Assembly (NCBI GenBank): GCA_015259045.1 | Contig: JABZHD010000061.1 | Location: forward strand, 1 to 6,612 | Direction: 5' to 3' | DNA length: 6,612 nucleotides | Origin: Atopobium sp. | Lineage (GTDB): Bacteria > Actinomycetota > Coriobacteriia > Coriobacteriales > Atopobiaceae | Shown: one piece after another, positions 1-5,312 of the stretch | Position numbering within the stretch: position 1 is the stretch's first letter | How the letters are laid out: every line of letters starts with the position of its first letter | Translations under genes and position numbers: made by a program | Notes under the pieces: generated by a model | The model's input: the letters and a program-made list of their open reading frames with translations, nothing else | Told to the model about the DNA's origin: nothing | Database searches by the model: none

Positions 1-141
1 CAACTTAAGAGCGCAAAAGAGGGTTCTTGTTCTGGCTGTTCTTCATCCAGCAGCTGTGGCACTCATCACGGTGGAGACGGTCACTGTGGTGTTGCTCAGA
101 AAATGATTTCTGACGTCGATAAGGCTTTTGACGCTCAATAG
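1..141 (+). CDS. C-terminal fragment of a Cys/His-rich protein (5' end outside the window)
   Basis: An open frame runs in from the window edge and ends at TAG 139-141, giving the last 46 residues of a protein. Residues 8-30 of the fragment are rich in Gly, Ser, Cys and His: Cys at 10, 13, 19 and 29, and His at 22, 23 and 28 (CSGC, SCG, THH, GHCG). A short helix-like tail, KMISDVDKAFDAQ, follows. The spacing (C-x2-C-x5-C, then HH and HC) suggests metal or Fe-S binding, but no family can be assigned. Cys-rich C-terminal tails of this kind are known in the RicF/YlbF and PSP1/RicT groups and in some Fe-S carrier proteins; none is shown here. The gene ends 125 bases before the next start, in the same orientation. 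It is real as a reading frame; its function is unknown. Confidence 0.6.
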   Translation, partial: QLKSAKEGSCSGCSSSSSCGTHHGGDGHCGVAQKMISDVDKAFDAQ

Positions 142-144
142 GAT

Positions 145-157
145 AATTGTCACAATT
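145..157. promoter_or_regulatory. 13-bp palindrome overlapping a -35-like element
   Basis: AATTGTCACAATT is a perfect odd palindrome: six-base arms around a central C, four bases after the upstream stop codon. Its TTGTCA (147-152) matches five of six bases of the -35 consensus. A weak -10 candidate, TACCAT (172-177), sits 19 bases downstream. This could be a promoter with an operator over its -35 element, or a binding site for a dimeric regulator. The dyad is directly visible; the promoter role is inference. Confidence 0.4.
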
Positions 158-198
158 TCATTAACAATTTTTACCATTCACCCGGTTTCAGGGAAGTG

Positions 199-236
199 GA
201 AACATAGCCGTAACAAGAATGTGTCATGGTAGTTAC
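199..236 (+). promoter_or_regulatory. GlnR-box-like array, four pentamers at 11-bp spacing
   Basis: Pentamers start at 199 (GAAAC), 210 (GTAAC), 221 (GTGTC) and 232 (GTTAC), each separated by exactly six bases. The known actinobacterial GlnR operator alternates GTnAC and GAAAC boxes with six-base gaps. Boxes 1, 2 and 4 fit that alternation exactly; box 3 keeps only its first G and last C. The array ends 30 bases before the GS-family start codon. A GTAACA (210-215) and TACGAT (234-239) pair, 18 bases apart, could be a weak promoter within it. That the GlnR-like regulator at 5313-5987 binds here is inference. Confidence 0.45.
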
Positions 237-255
237 GATTCCAGTTTTCTGACCC

Positions 256-262
256 GGGAGGA
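256..262 (+). promoter_or_regulatory. Ribosome binding site fixing the GS-family start at 267
   Basis: GGGAGGA lies five bases before ATG 267. The earlier in-frame ATG at 219 has no Shine-Dalgarno sequence and would add 16 residues not seen in type I glutamine synthetases, so 267 is chosen. Confidence 0.8.
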
Positions 263-266
263 CCGT

Positions 267-1580
267 ATGAGTACGGATAAGAAAATTGACTATATTCTTC
301 GCACGGTAGAGGAGCGAGACGTTCGCTACCTGCGTCTTTGTTTTACCGATGTACTCGGCGGATTAAAGGCTCTCTCCATTTCCCCCGAGGAGCTAGAAGA
401 GGCTTTTGTTGAGGGCATTGGTTTTGACGGCTCCAACGTTGACGGCTTTGCTTCCCAGGAGCAGTCCGATCTTCTCGCGTTCCCCGATGCAGATACGTTC
501 CAGATTCTTCCATGGAAGACAGATGATGGTGTAGTTGCAAACGTATTCTGCGATATTCAAACTCCTCGACGTGAGGCTTTTACAGGCGATCCACGCCTTG
601 TACTGAGAAATGCTTTTATCAAGGCAGAAGACCTTGGCTATGTCGCAAATGTTGGCCCTAAGCTTGAGTATTTTTATTTTGTGAGCGGGACTGAGCCAAA
701 GCCTATTGATCAGGCTGGATACCTTGATTTGAATTCTGCTGACCTCAGCCATAGCCTTCGATACTCCACGTCTCGTGCACTTGAGAATCTTTCTATTCCT
801 GTTCAGTATTCTTTCCATGCAGCTGGCCCTGCTCAAAACGGCGTTGAGCTCCGTTATGCAGAAGCACTAACTTGCGCGGATAACATTGTTACTGCTCGTC
901 TGGTTATCAGGCATATTGCAACACTTCACGGTGTGTTTGCTTCGTTTATGCCAAAGCCTCTTCAGGGAGTTCCTGGCTCAGCCATGCTTTTGAATCAGTC
1001 GCTTCTTGACCATGATGGCGAGTCTTTATTCTGGGCTCCAAAGACTGAGAATGAGGCCCACCTTTCTGAGCTTGCTCAGCACTACATTGCAGGTCTTATT
1101 AAGTACGCTCCCGAGTACATGCTTATTACTAACCCAACGGTTAATTCCTATAAGCGTTTTGATCGTGATGCTATTCCTGCCTATGCAACCTGGGGCCGCA
1201 AAAACCGTTCTGCTATGGTTCGCATTCCTACGCATAAGCCAGGCAAGCACGTCGCTACCCGTGCTGAACTGCGTATTCCTGATCCAACCGCAAATCCTTA
1301 TTTGGCCAATGCTGTCACGCTTATGGCTGGACTTAAGGGTATTGAAGAAGGCCTCTTGCTTCCTGAGGAGTTTGTAGGCGGAAATCCTGCCGATTATGGC
1401 GAGAAACTCCCCACAAATCTTGGAGAGGCACTTGAGCGCTTCAAGCAGTCTGAGCTTCTCAAAGACGCTCTTGGTGAGCATATCTTCTCGTATCTGTGTG
1501 AGCGCAAAGCAGAGGAGTGGCGTGAGTTCTGCCTTACCGTCACTGACTGGGATACCCAGAAATACTACGCTGGTTGCTAA
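267..1580 (+). CDS. Glutamine synthetase family protein (type I fold) lacking most metal ligands; possible pseudo-enzyme
   Basis: This 437-residue protein aligns over its whole length with type I glutamine synthetases, which make glutamine from glutamate, ammonia and ATP in the cytosol as dodecamers. Retained motifs: the latch region FDGSNVDGF (53-61), MPKPLQG (228-234), NPTVNSYKR (289-297), NRS (313-315), RIP (319-321), RAELR (332-336) and DPTANPYLA (339-347). The length is normal for the short (GSI-alpha) group. By an alignment made from memory (Salmonella numbering), the metal ligands E129, E212, E220 and H269 are replaced by K132, A185, G192 and L241; only E134 (E131) and E334 (E357) remain. 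Flap E327 becomes A302 and N264 becomes P236. Substrate arginines R297, R314, R319, R332 and R336 are kept. Two to three extra residues (THKPGKH, 322-328) precede RAELR. Automatic annotation would probably call it glnA. The family is certain; glutamine synthesis is doubtful. It forms a single-gene unit with its own terminator. Confidence 0.93.
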   Translation: MSTDKKIDYILRTVEERDVRYLRLCFTDVLGGLKALSISPEELEEAFVEGIGFDGSNVDGFASQEQSDLLAFPDADTFQILPWKTDDGVVANVFCDIQTPRREAFTGDPRLVLRNAFIKAEDLGYVANVGPKLEYFYFVSGTEPKPIDQAGYLDLNSADLSHSLRYSTSRALENLSIPVQYSFHAAGPAQNGVELRYAEALTCADNIVTARLVIRHIATLHGVFASFMPKPLQGVPGSAMLLNQSLLDHDGESLFWAPKTENEAHLSELAQHYIAGLIKYAPEYMLITNPTVNSYKRFDRDAIPAYATWGRKNRSAMVRIPTHKPGKHVATRAELRIPDPTANPYLANAVTLMAGLKGIEEGLLLPEEFVGGNPADYGEKLPTNLGEALERFKQSELLKDALGEHIFSYLCERKAEEWREFCLTVTDWDTQKYYAGC

Positions 1581-1614
1581 GCAACTATTCTGCTTGCGTT
1601 TATAGGTACCTTTG

Positions 1615-1650
1615 AACCCTGTTCTGATTTTTTTCAGAGCAGGGTTTTTT
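1615..1650 (+). terminator. Strong intrinsic terminator after the GS-family gene
   Basis: Arms 1615-1627 and 1634-1646 form a 13-bp stem with one G-U pair around a loop of six T bases. The run of six T at 1645-1650 forms the U-tract. It lies 35 bases after the stop codon, so the GS-family gene and the transporter are separate transcripts. Confidence 0.93.
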
Positions 1651-1655
1651 GACGA

Positions 1656-1671
1656 GAAACCCTTGTTTCAC
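1656..1671 (+). promoter_or_regulatory. Possible degenerate GlnR-like half operator
   Basis: GAAAC (1656-1660), six bases, then TTCAC (1667-1671; four of five match GTnAC if n is counted). It has the same order and spacing as the first pair upstream of the GS-family gene. It lies 247 bases before the transporter start codon, so it would be a distal site. A chance match is quite possible. Confidence 0.2.
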
Positions 1672-1754
1672 GCAAAGAATGTAGCCTTCTTATTCGAATT
1701 GTTACCGTTTTATGAACTGAAAAAATTACTTTTACCTGGGCTTTATTGGATAGA

Positions 1755-1773
1755 ATGACTAAATAGTAGTCAT
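1755..1773. promoter_or_regulatory. Inverted repeat ATGACTA-N5-TAGTCAT, putative operator
   Basis: Perfect 7-base arms around AATAG make a 19-bp dyad, a typical size for a dimeric regulator site. It overlaps the end of TAGAAT (1751-1756), a possible -10 element without a convincing -35. If that promoter is used, the dyad covers the transcription start, as a repressor site would. Otherwise it lies about 70 bases upstream of the putative -35 at 1844 and could bind an activator. The dyad is seen; the role is inference. Confidence 0.45.
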
Positions 1774-1843
1774 ATATACAAACAAATGTAGCTTTTCGCC
1801 ATTTTTATGCAATAAAAACGAGAAATACGATGAAAATTATAAG

Positions 1844-1871
1844 TAGATTTTTCATATTTGCTTCCTATAAT
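1844..1871 (+). promoter_or_regulatory. Putative promoter of the ABC transporter operon
   Basis: A consensus -10, TATAAT, lies at 1866-1871, with a weak -35-like TAGATT at 1844-1849 (16-base spacing). The upstream DNA is very AT-rich. The transcript would begin near 1878 and have a leader of about 40 bases, too short for a riboswitch. Confidence 0.5.
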
Positions 1872-1904
1872 TCATCCCAATGAATTTCAGCTCAGATTTA
1901 TTCA

Positions 1905-1912
1905 GGAAGAGG
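1905..1912 (+). promoter_or_regulatory. Ribosome binding site fixing the binding-protein start at 1918
   Basis: GGAAGAGG lies five bases before ATG 1918. Starting there puts the charged n-region directly before the hydrophobic core and lipobox of a normal lipoprotein signal. The upstream TTG at 1858 falls at or before the promoter -10 and would spoil the signal peptide. Confidence 0.75.
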
Positions 1913-1917
1913 CAAAA

Positions 1918-2769
1918 ATGAAATCGTCACTGGTTACTACCGTTAAAAAGAATGCTCTAAAGGGCGTAGCTGCTGTTTTTATGGCATGTGCACTTGTTGG
2001 TCTTATTGCTTGCTCGTCATCTAAGCAAGAAAATGCGCAACAGGGTACTACTTCATCCTCTGATTCAAGCTATACGCTGGTAACTAAGGGTCATCTGACT
2101 GTTGTTGCAGAGCTTGGTTTCCAGCCTTTTGAGTATTTTGAAGGCAACTCAACTACTCCTGTTGGTTTTGACGTTGATCTTATTACCGAGATTGCAAAAA
2201 GACTCAATCTTGAGGTTACGTACCTGCCAAACCAGAAGTTTGACACTCTTGTTCCAACTATTAAGCAGGGTGGCAAAGCAGACGTTGCTATCGCAGGCAT
2301 TACCATCACTGACGAGCGCTCTCAAGAGGTAGACTTCACTACTTCTTACCTCGACTCCAATCAGTCTCTGGTTGTTAAGTCAGGCAGCACCGAGACCGAG
2401 CAGACGCTTAACGACGCCTCTAAGAAGGTTGTTGTTCAGACAGGTACTTCCGGCGAGGATTGGGCCAAGGAGAATCTTCCAAAGGCAACTATTGTTTCTG
2501 TCGACGATGTTGCTGCAGCAATGGCAGGAGTCCAGACTGGTTTGTACGCTGCTATGGTCATTGACCTGCCTGTTGCTTCCAATCTGATTAGCACTTCATA
2601 TTCTGACCTGACTATTGCAAAAGAGATTCCAACAGGTGAGCAGTATGGCATTGCTGTTTCTAAGGACAATCCCGCACTGACCGAAGCAATTAACAAGGTT
2701 CTTGCAGACATGGAGAAGGACGGAACCATGACTGCTCTCAAGACCAAATGGTTTGGCTCTAACATCTAG
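1918..2769 (+). CDS. Amino acid ABC transporter substrate-binding lipoprotein (SBP family 3)
   Basis: This 283-residue protein is the extracellular receptor of the importer encoded by the next two genes. Residues 1-31 are a lipoprotein signal: lysines at 10, 11 and 15, a hydrophobic core, then lipobox LIAC with Cys32 as the lipid-anchored residue. A Ser/Gln-rich linker (33-51) follows. The family-3 periplasmic-type fold fills about 52-283. It carries the family signature GFDVDLITEIAKRL (83-96) and the substrate-contact region TDERSQEVDF (131-140), where Arg134 is expected to bind the substrate carboxylate. TGTSGED (175-181) is in the usual phosphate-loop-like turn, and Asp216 in MVIDLP is the expected amino-group ligand. 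These residues indicate a polar L-amino acid; sequence alone does not choose between glutamine, glutamate, arginine or cystine. The length is normal. It is the first gene of the operon, 99 bases before the permease. Confidence 0.93.
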   Translation: MKSSLVTTVKKNALKGVAAVFMACALVGLIACSSSKQENAQQGTTSSSDSSYTLVTKGHLTVVAELGFQPFEYFEGNSTTPVGFDVDLITEIAKRLNLEVTYLPNQKFDTLVPTIKQGGKADVAIAGITITDERSQEVDFTTSYLDSNQSLVVKSGSTETEQTLNDASKKVVVQTGTSGEDWAKENLPKATIVSVDDVAAAMAGVQTGLYAAMVIDLPVASNLISTSYSDLTIAKEIPTGEQYGIAVSKDNPALTEAINKVLADMEKDGTMTALKTKWFGSNI

Positions 2770-2787
2770 TTTTACCAGCTCAGCAAA

Positions 2788-2819
2788 AGTGTTTGAAGTC
2801 AGATTTGGCTTCAAGCACT
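2788..2819 (+). other. Intercistronic hairpin between binding protein and permease
   Basis: Arms 2788-2800 and 2807-2819 form a 13-bp stem with two G-U pairs and a six-base loop. No U-tract follows directly (CACTG, then TTTT at 2825-2828), so it should not be a full terminator. Structures like this often stabilise the upstream message or cause partial termination, letting the binding protein be made in excess over the membrane parts. Confidence 0.6.
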
Positions 2820-2855
2820 CACTGTTTTCATCAGGATTTATTGCAACTAAGCTCT

Positions 2856-2862
2856 AAAGGAG
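2856..2862 (+). promoter_or_regulatory. Ribosome binding site supporting a GTG start at 2869
   Basis: AAAGGAG lies six bases before GTG 2869. It is the best such site near the permease start and supports the GTG and the long N-terminus over internal ATG codons such as codon 9. Confidence 0.75.
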
Positions 2863-2868
2863 TATCAC

Positions 2869-4299
2869 GTGATTGCACTTTTGCACAAAACTATGTCAGG
2901 ACAGCAACTGTCCTTGTGCATGTCATCTGCGAGTTTCAAAGCTGAATCTGCGCCTCAGAGTACGGCTTATAATTCAGCTAAGTCAAAGCTCTCGCATAAT
3001 CGTGCGTACTCCTCACTGCTTGTAGTTCTTCTCGCCACGCTTCTTTTGAGTGGGCTGTTCTTTATGTCTCTGAGCGTGTTTTCTGTTCAGAGTGCTTTTG
3101 CTCTCACCACAAATAAGGCAACAGCTAAGTCAAATCAGACAGAAGGCAATGGCGTTATCGGTGGCAAAGAGACCCGTTTGACCTGGGAGGGAACAGTTGA
3201 GGACGAGCAGGTCTCTCAGCTCACTTTGCAGCTTCCTGAGGGCTCAGATTTGCAGAGCGCAACTACTAAGGTGACCGTTCTTTCAGGTCTTACGCGCGAG
3301 AAGATCCAGGTAGCTGCAAGCGTCCAGGGAACGCAGGTTGTGATCTCTTTTGCAACACCCGTGGACGCTCAAAAGCTGATTCGTGTAGAGATTTCCGGCA
3401 TGAAGTTTCCTGCTGACGGCGGTTCGTACACTGTTGAGGGAACATATACCACTGAGCAGGGAACTCAAAAGCTTGCTTCTTCTCCTGAAATCACCATTAT
3501 TCCTAACACACCTGTTCAGGCTCTGGTGAATTGGCTTGATGCTCAGCCTTGGGTTGAAGCGTGGAATTCCAACCACTTTTTGGGCATGTTCTTAAAGCCA
3601 CAACTGATTGTCTCTTCAGTGGTGATGCTTTTTCCTGGATGGCTGGTTTGTCTTGCAATTGTAATTTGCGCTTATCCTGTAGCTATTGTGCTGGGAATGG
3701 GCTTTGCGCTGCTGAAGATTTCCAAGAATCCGCTCCTGCGTGCACTTGCGGTGGTATATATCAATTTGTTGCGTGGAACCCCATTCTTCCTGCAGATTTA
3801 TATTCTGTTCTTTGGTCTTCCTATGTTAAATATCAATCTGGACACCAATCTGCTTGGCTTTATTGTGGTTGCTATCAATTCTTCTGCGTATCTTTCAGAG
3901 ATTTTCCGCGCGGGCATTCAATCAATTCCGCAGGGTCAGTATGAGGCAGCAAGCTCTCTTGGTATGAATCGTTTACAGACCATGACGTTTATTATCATTC
4001 CTCAAACTATTCGCCGGGTTATTCCGCCTCTTACCAGCGACTTTATTACTTCCTACAAAGATACCTCGCTGCTTTCTTCTGTAGGTGTTATGGAGCTGAT
4101 GATGTTTGCTAAAAACCTCACCACCTCAACGGGAAACATGACGCCATATATGACGGCCGCTCTGTTCTATTTGGCAATTACCTTGCCACTTATTAAGGTA
4201 GTTGGCACTATCGAGAAACGCATGGAGCAGTCAGAAACTGGTAAAACAGTAAGCGCTTCAGCAAGTAAGACTCAAGCTCTTTCCAAGGAGGAAAACTAA
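2869..4299 (+). CDS. Amino acid ABC transporter permease with an extra N-terminal extracytoplasmic domain
   Basis: This 476-residue protein is about twice the length of a usual HisM/GlnP-type permease (about 220 residues). Residues 1-46 are polar and probably cytoplasmic. Residues 47-77 form a hydrophobic segment ending in SAFA, which reads as a signal peptide or first membrane anchor. Residues about 80-215 are a soluble, beta-rich region with alternating hydrophobic residues ([39 protein letters not shown]), probably one Ig-like domain outside the cell. I cannot assign it to a family. From about 245 the normal permease follows: several membrane helices, [11 protein letters not shown] (301-311), and the EAA loop at 359-379 (EAASSLG then IIIPQ), which docks the ATPase. 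The C-terminal tail (450-476) is polar. The frame overlaps the ATPase start by one base (TAATG), indicating translational coupling. Unlike known GlnP fusions, the extra domain is not a substrate-binding fold. Confidence 0.92.
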   Translation: MIALLHKTMSGQQLSLCMSSASFKAESAPQSTAYNSAKSKLSHNRAYSSLLVVLLATLLLSGLFFMSLSVFSVQSAFALTTNKATAKSNQTEGNGVIGGKETRLTWEGTVEDEQVSQLTLQLPEGSDLQSATTKVTVLSGLTREKIQVAASVQGTQVVISFATPVDAQKLIRVEISGMKFPADGGSYTVEGTYTTEQGTQKLASSPEITIIPNTPVQALVNWLDAQPWVEAWNSNHFLGMFLKPQLIVSSVVMLFPGWLVCLAIVICAYPVAIVLGMGFALLKISKNPLLRALAVVYINLLRGTPFFLQIYILFFGLPMLNINLDTNLLGFIVVAINSSAYLSEIFRAGIQSIPQGQYEAASSLGMNRLQTMTFIIIPQTIRRVIPPLTSDFITSYKDTSLLSSVGVMELMMFAKNLTTSTGNMTPYMTAALFYLAITLPLIKVVGTIEKRMEQSETGKTVSASASKTQALSKEEN

Positions 4300-5159
4300 T
4301 GTCTTTCTTTTCTTTCAAAAAGAAGTCGAATACAGAACATCCTGCCTTGGATGCTGAAGTTGCTGCACAAGAGGCATTTGAGCGTGATAAGCCACTTACT
4401 AACCATGCTTTTGAGGCAGGTGAACATCCTATTGTTCGTATTGAGCACCTCAATAAGTCGTTTGGATCAACGCATGTCTTAAATGACGCTAACCTTACTG
4501 TTTGGCCAGGTGAAGTTGTGGTTGTGCTTGGTCCTTCGGGCTCCGGTAAATCCACTATGCTCCGTTGTATCAATCTACTAGAGACTCCTTCTGCAGGTCA
4601 TATTCTTATTGAGGACCAAGAGATTACAGGCACAAATGAGGCAGAGGTAAATGCGCTTCGTAGAGATGTGGGAATGGTCTTTCAGCAGTTCAATTTGTTT
4701 GGTCATTTAACGGTCAAAGAGAACGTAATGATTGGTCAGATTAAGGTTCTAGGAAAGTCAAAAGAAGAGGCAGAAGCAGAGGCGCTAAAGCAGCTTGAGG
4801 CTGTTGGCCTTGCCGATAGAGCAGACTTCAAGCCTGGTGCGCTTTCCGGTGGACAGCAGCAGCGTGTAGCAATTGCTCGCGCCGTTGCTATGCATCCAAA
4901 TGTGCTTCTGTTTGATGAGCCTACTTCCGCGCTTGACCCCGAGCTTGTTCGTGGTGTTTTGGATGTTATGCGTGATCTGGCAAAGAACTCTGGTATGACC
5001 ATGATTGTGGTAACGCACGAGATGGGTTTTGCAAAAGACGTGGCAGATCGCGTGGTCTTTATGGAAGGAGGAGTGGTAGTTGAGCAAGGAACCCCTGATG
5101 TTATTTTCAACAATCCACAAAATCCTCGTACGGCTGAGTTTATTGGCGCTCTTGCGTAA
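4299..5159 (+). CDS. Amino acid ABC transporter ATP-binding protein (GlnQ/HisP type)
   Basis: This 286-residue protein is the ATPase that drives the importer from the cytoplasmic side as a dimer. All nucleotide motifs are intact: Walker [10 protein letters not shown] (78-86), Q-loop Gln129 in VFQQFNLF, signature LSGGQ (182-186, followed by QQR), Walker B LLFDEP (203-208), D-loop SALD (210-213) and switch His240. The strings FNLFGHLTV and EQGTP are typical of the polar amino acid subfamily. The fold proper starts at about residue 44 ([13 protein letters not shown]), so the first 43 residues are an extension absent from standard GlnQ (about 240 residues); it has a basic FKKKS start and an Ala/Glu-rich helix-like middle. 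The start is supported by AAGGAGG (4285-4291) seven bases upstream and by the TAATG overlap with the permease. It is the last gene of the operon. Confidence 0.96.
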   Translation: MSFFSFKKKSNTEHPALDAEVAAQEAFERDKPLTNHAFEAGEHPIVRIEHLNKSFGSTHVLNDANLTVWPGEVVVVLGPSGSGKSTMLRCINLLETPSAGHILIEDQEITGTNEAEVNALRRDVGMVFQQFNLFGHLTVKENVMIGQIKVLGKSKEEAEAEALKQLEAVGLADRADFKPGALSGGQQQRVAIARAVAMHPNVLLFDEPTSALDPELVRGVLDVMRDLAKNSGMTMIVVTHEMGFAKDVADRVVFMEGGVVVEQGTPDVIFNNPQNPRTAEFIGALA

Positions 5160-5172
5160 AACCCATACTTTT

Positions 5173-5178
5173 TATAAT
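5173..5178 (+). promoter_or_regulatory. Isolated TATAAT hexamer after the ABC operon
   Basis: A consensus -10 hexamer 13 bases after the ATPase stop. The only -35 candidate is TTGCGT (5152-5157) at a short 15-base spacing. A transcript from here would read through the hairpins at 5203 and 5233 before the regulator gene. It may be fortuitous in AT-rich DNA. Confidence 0.2.
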
Positions 5179-5202
5179 TAATACGCAAACGTAAAAAATA
5201 AT

Positions 5203-5230
5203 TTAGGGCGAGAAAATCTTCTCGCCCTAA
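5203..5230 (+). terminator. Hairpin ending the ABC operon, atypical U-tract
   Basis: Arms 5203-5214 and 5219-5230 make a perfect 12-bp stem with an AATC loop and a GGGCGAG core. The position, 43 bases after the ATPase stop, fits an operon terminator. However, the + strand side is followed by TTGCAG rather than a U-tract. The A-rich run before it (5192-5197) gives a T-tract only on the - strand. It is probably a terminator working in concert with the next dyad, or more efficient in the reverse direction. Confidence 0.65.
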
Positions 5231-5232
5231 TT

Positions 5233-5254
5233 GCAGATAATAAGGTATATCTGC
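5233..5254. repeat. Inverted repeat GCAGATA-N8-TATCTGC upstream of the regulator gene
   Basis: Perfect 7-base arms at 5233-5239 and 5248-5254, two bases after the larger hairpin and followed by TCTTTATT. It could be a second weak terminator stem or an operator for the regulator gene 59 bases downstream. Both remain inference. Confidence 0.4.
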
Positions 5255-5281
5255 TCTTTATTCGCAGCTTGTGGTATGCTT

Positions 5282-5287
5282 TATAAG
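5282..5287 (+). promoter_or_regulatory. Possible -10 element of the regulator gene
   Basis: TATAAG matches five of six bases of the -10 consensus and lies 25 bases before the start codon. The upstream TTATTC (5258-5263, 18-base spacing) is a poor -35. A short inverted repeat, ATAAG-N6-CTTAT (5283-5298), overlaps it and could be an autoregulatory site. Confidence 0.3.
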
Positions 5288-5312
5288 ATTAAGCTTATCC
5301 TAGGGGGAATCG

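Larger units (their letters stand above)
1581..1917. other. Intergenic region between the GS-family gene and the ABC operon
   Basis: These 337 bases hold no supportable gene. They contain, in order, the terminator (1615-1650), a GAAAC-N6-TTCAC pair just after it (1656-1671), a 7-bp-arm inverted repeat (1755-1773) next to a TAGAAT hexamer (1751-1756), and a very AT-rich stretch with a TATAAT promoter element (1866-1871). It is long for a simple promoter region, which suggests control of the transporter operon. Confidence 0.6.

Noticed and set aside
219..266. In-frame ATG at 219 as start of the GS-family gene
   Set aside because: It has no Shine-Dalgarno sequence, adds residues absent in the family and would place the phased boxes inside the coding region. 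ATG 267 has GGGAGGA five bases upstream.
142..266. Glutamine-binding (glnA-type) RNA motif before the GS-family gene
   Set aside because: No stable stem set or conserved junction is seen; the region is better explained by DNA-level dyads and phased boxes.
393..836. Open frames on the - strand opposite the GS-family gene (also 1026-1481)
   Set aside because: They lie entirely antisense to a well-supported conserved gene, and their translations show no recognisable motif. They are codon-bias shadows.
1858..1917. TTG at 1858 as start of the binding protein
   Set aside because: It lies at the putative -10 element, lacks a ribosome binding site and would put 20 extra residues before a normal lipoprotein signal.
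1651..1917. Riboswitch or T-box leader for the transporter
   Set aside because: No conserved riboswitch core or T-box motif is visible, and the likely promoter at 1866-1871 leaves only about 40 bases of leader.
4736..5188. Open frames on the - strand opposite the ATPase gene (also 4208-4573)
   Set aside because: Antisense to fully conserved ABC ATPase motifs, with no motif of their own.
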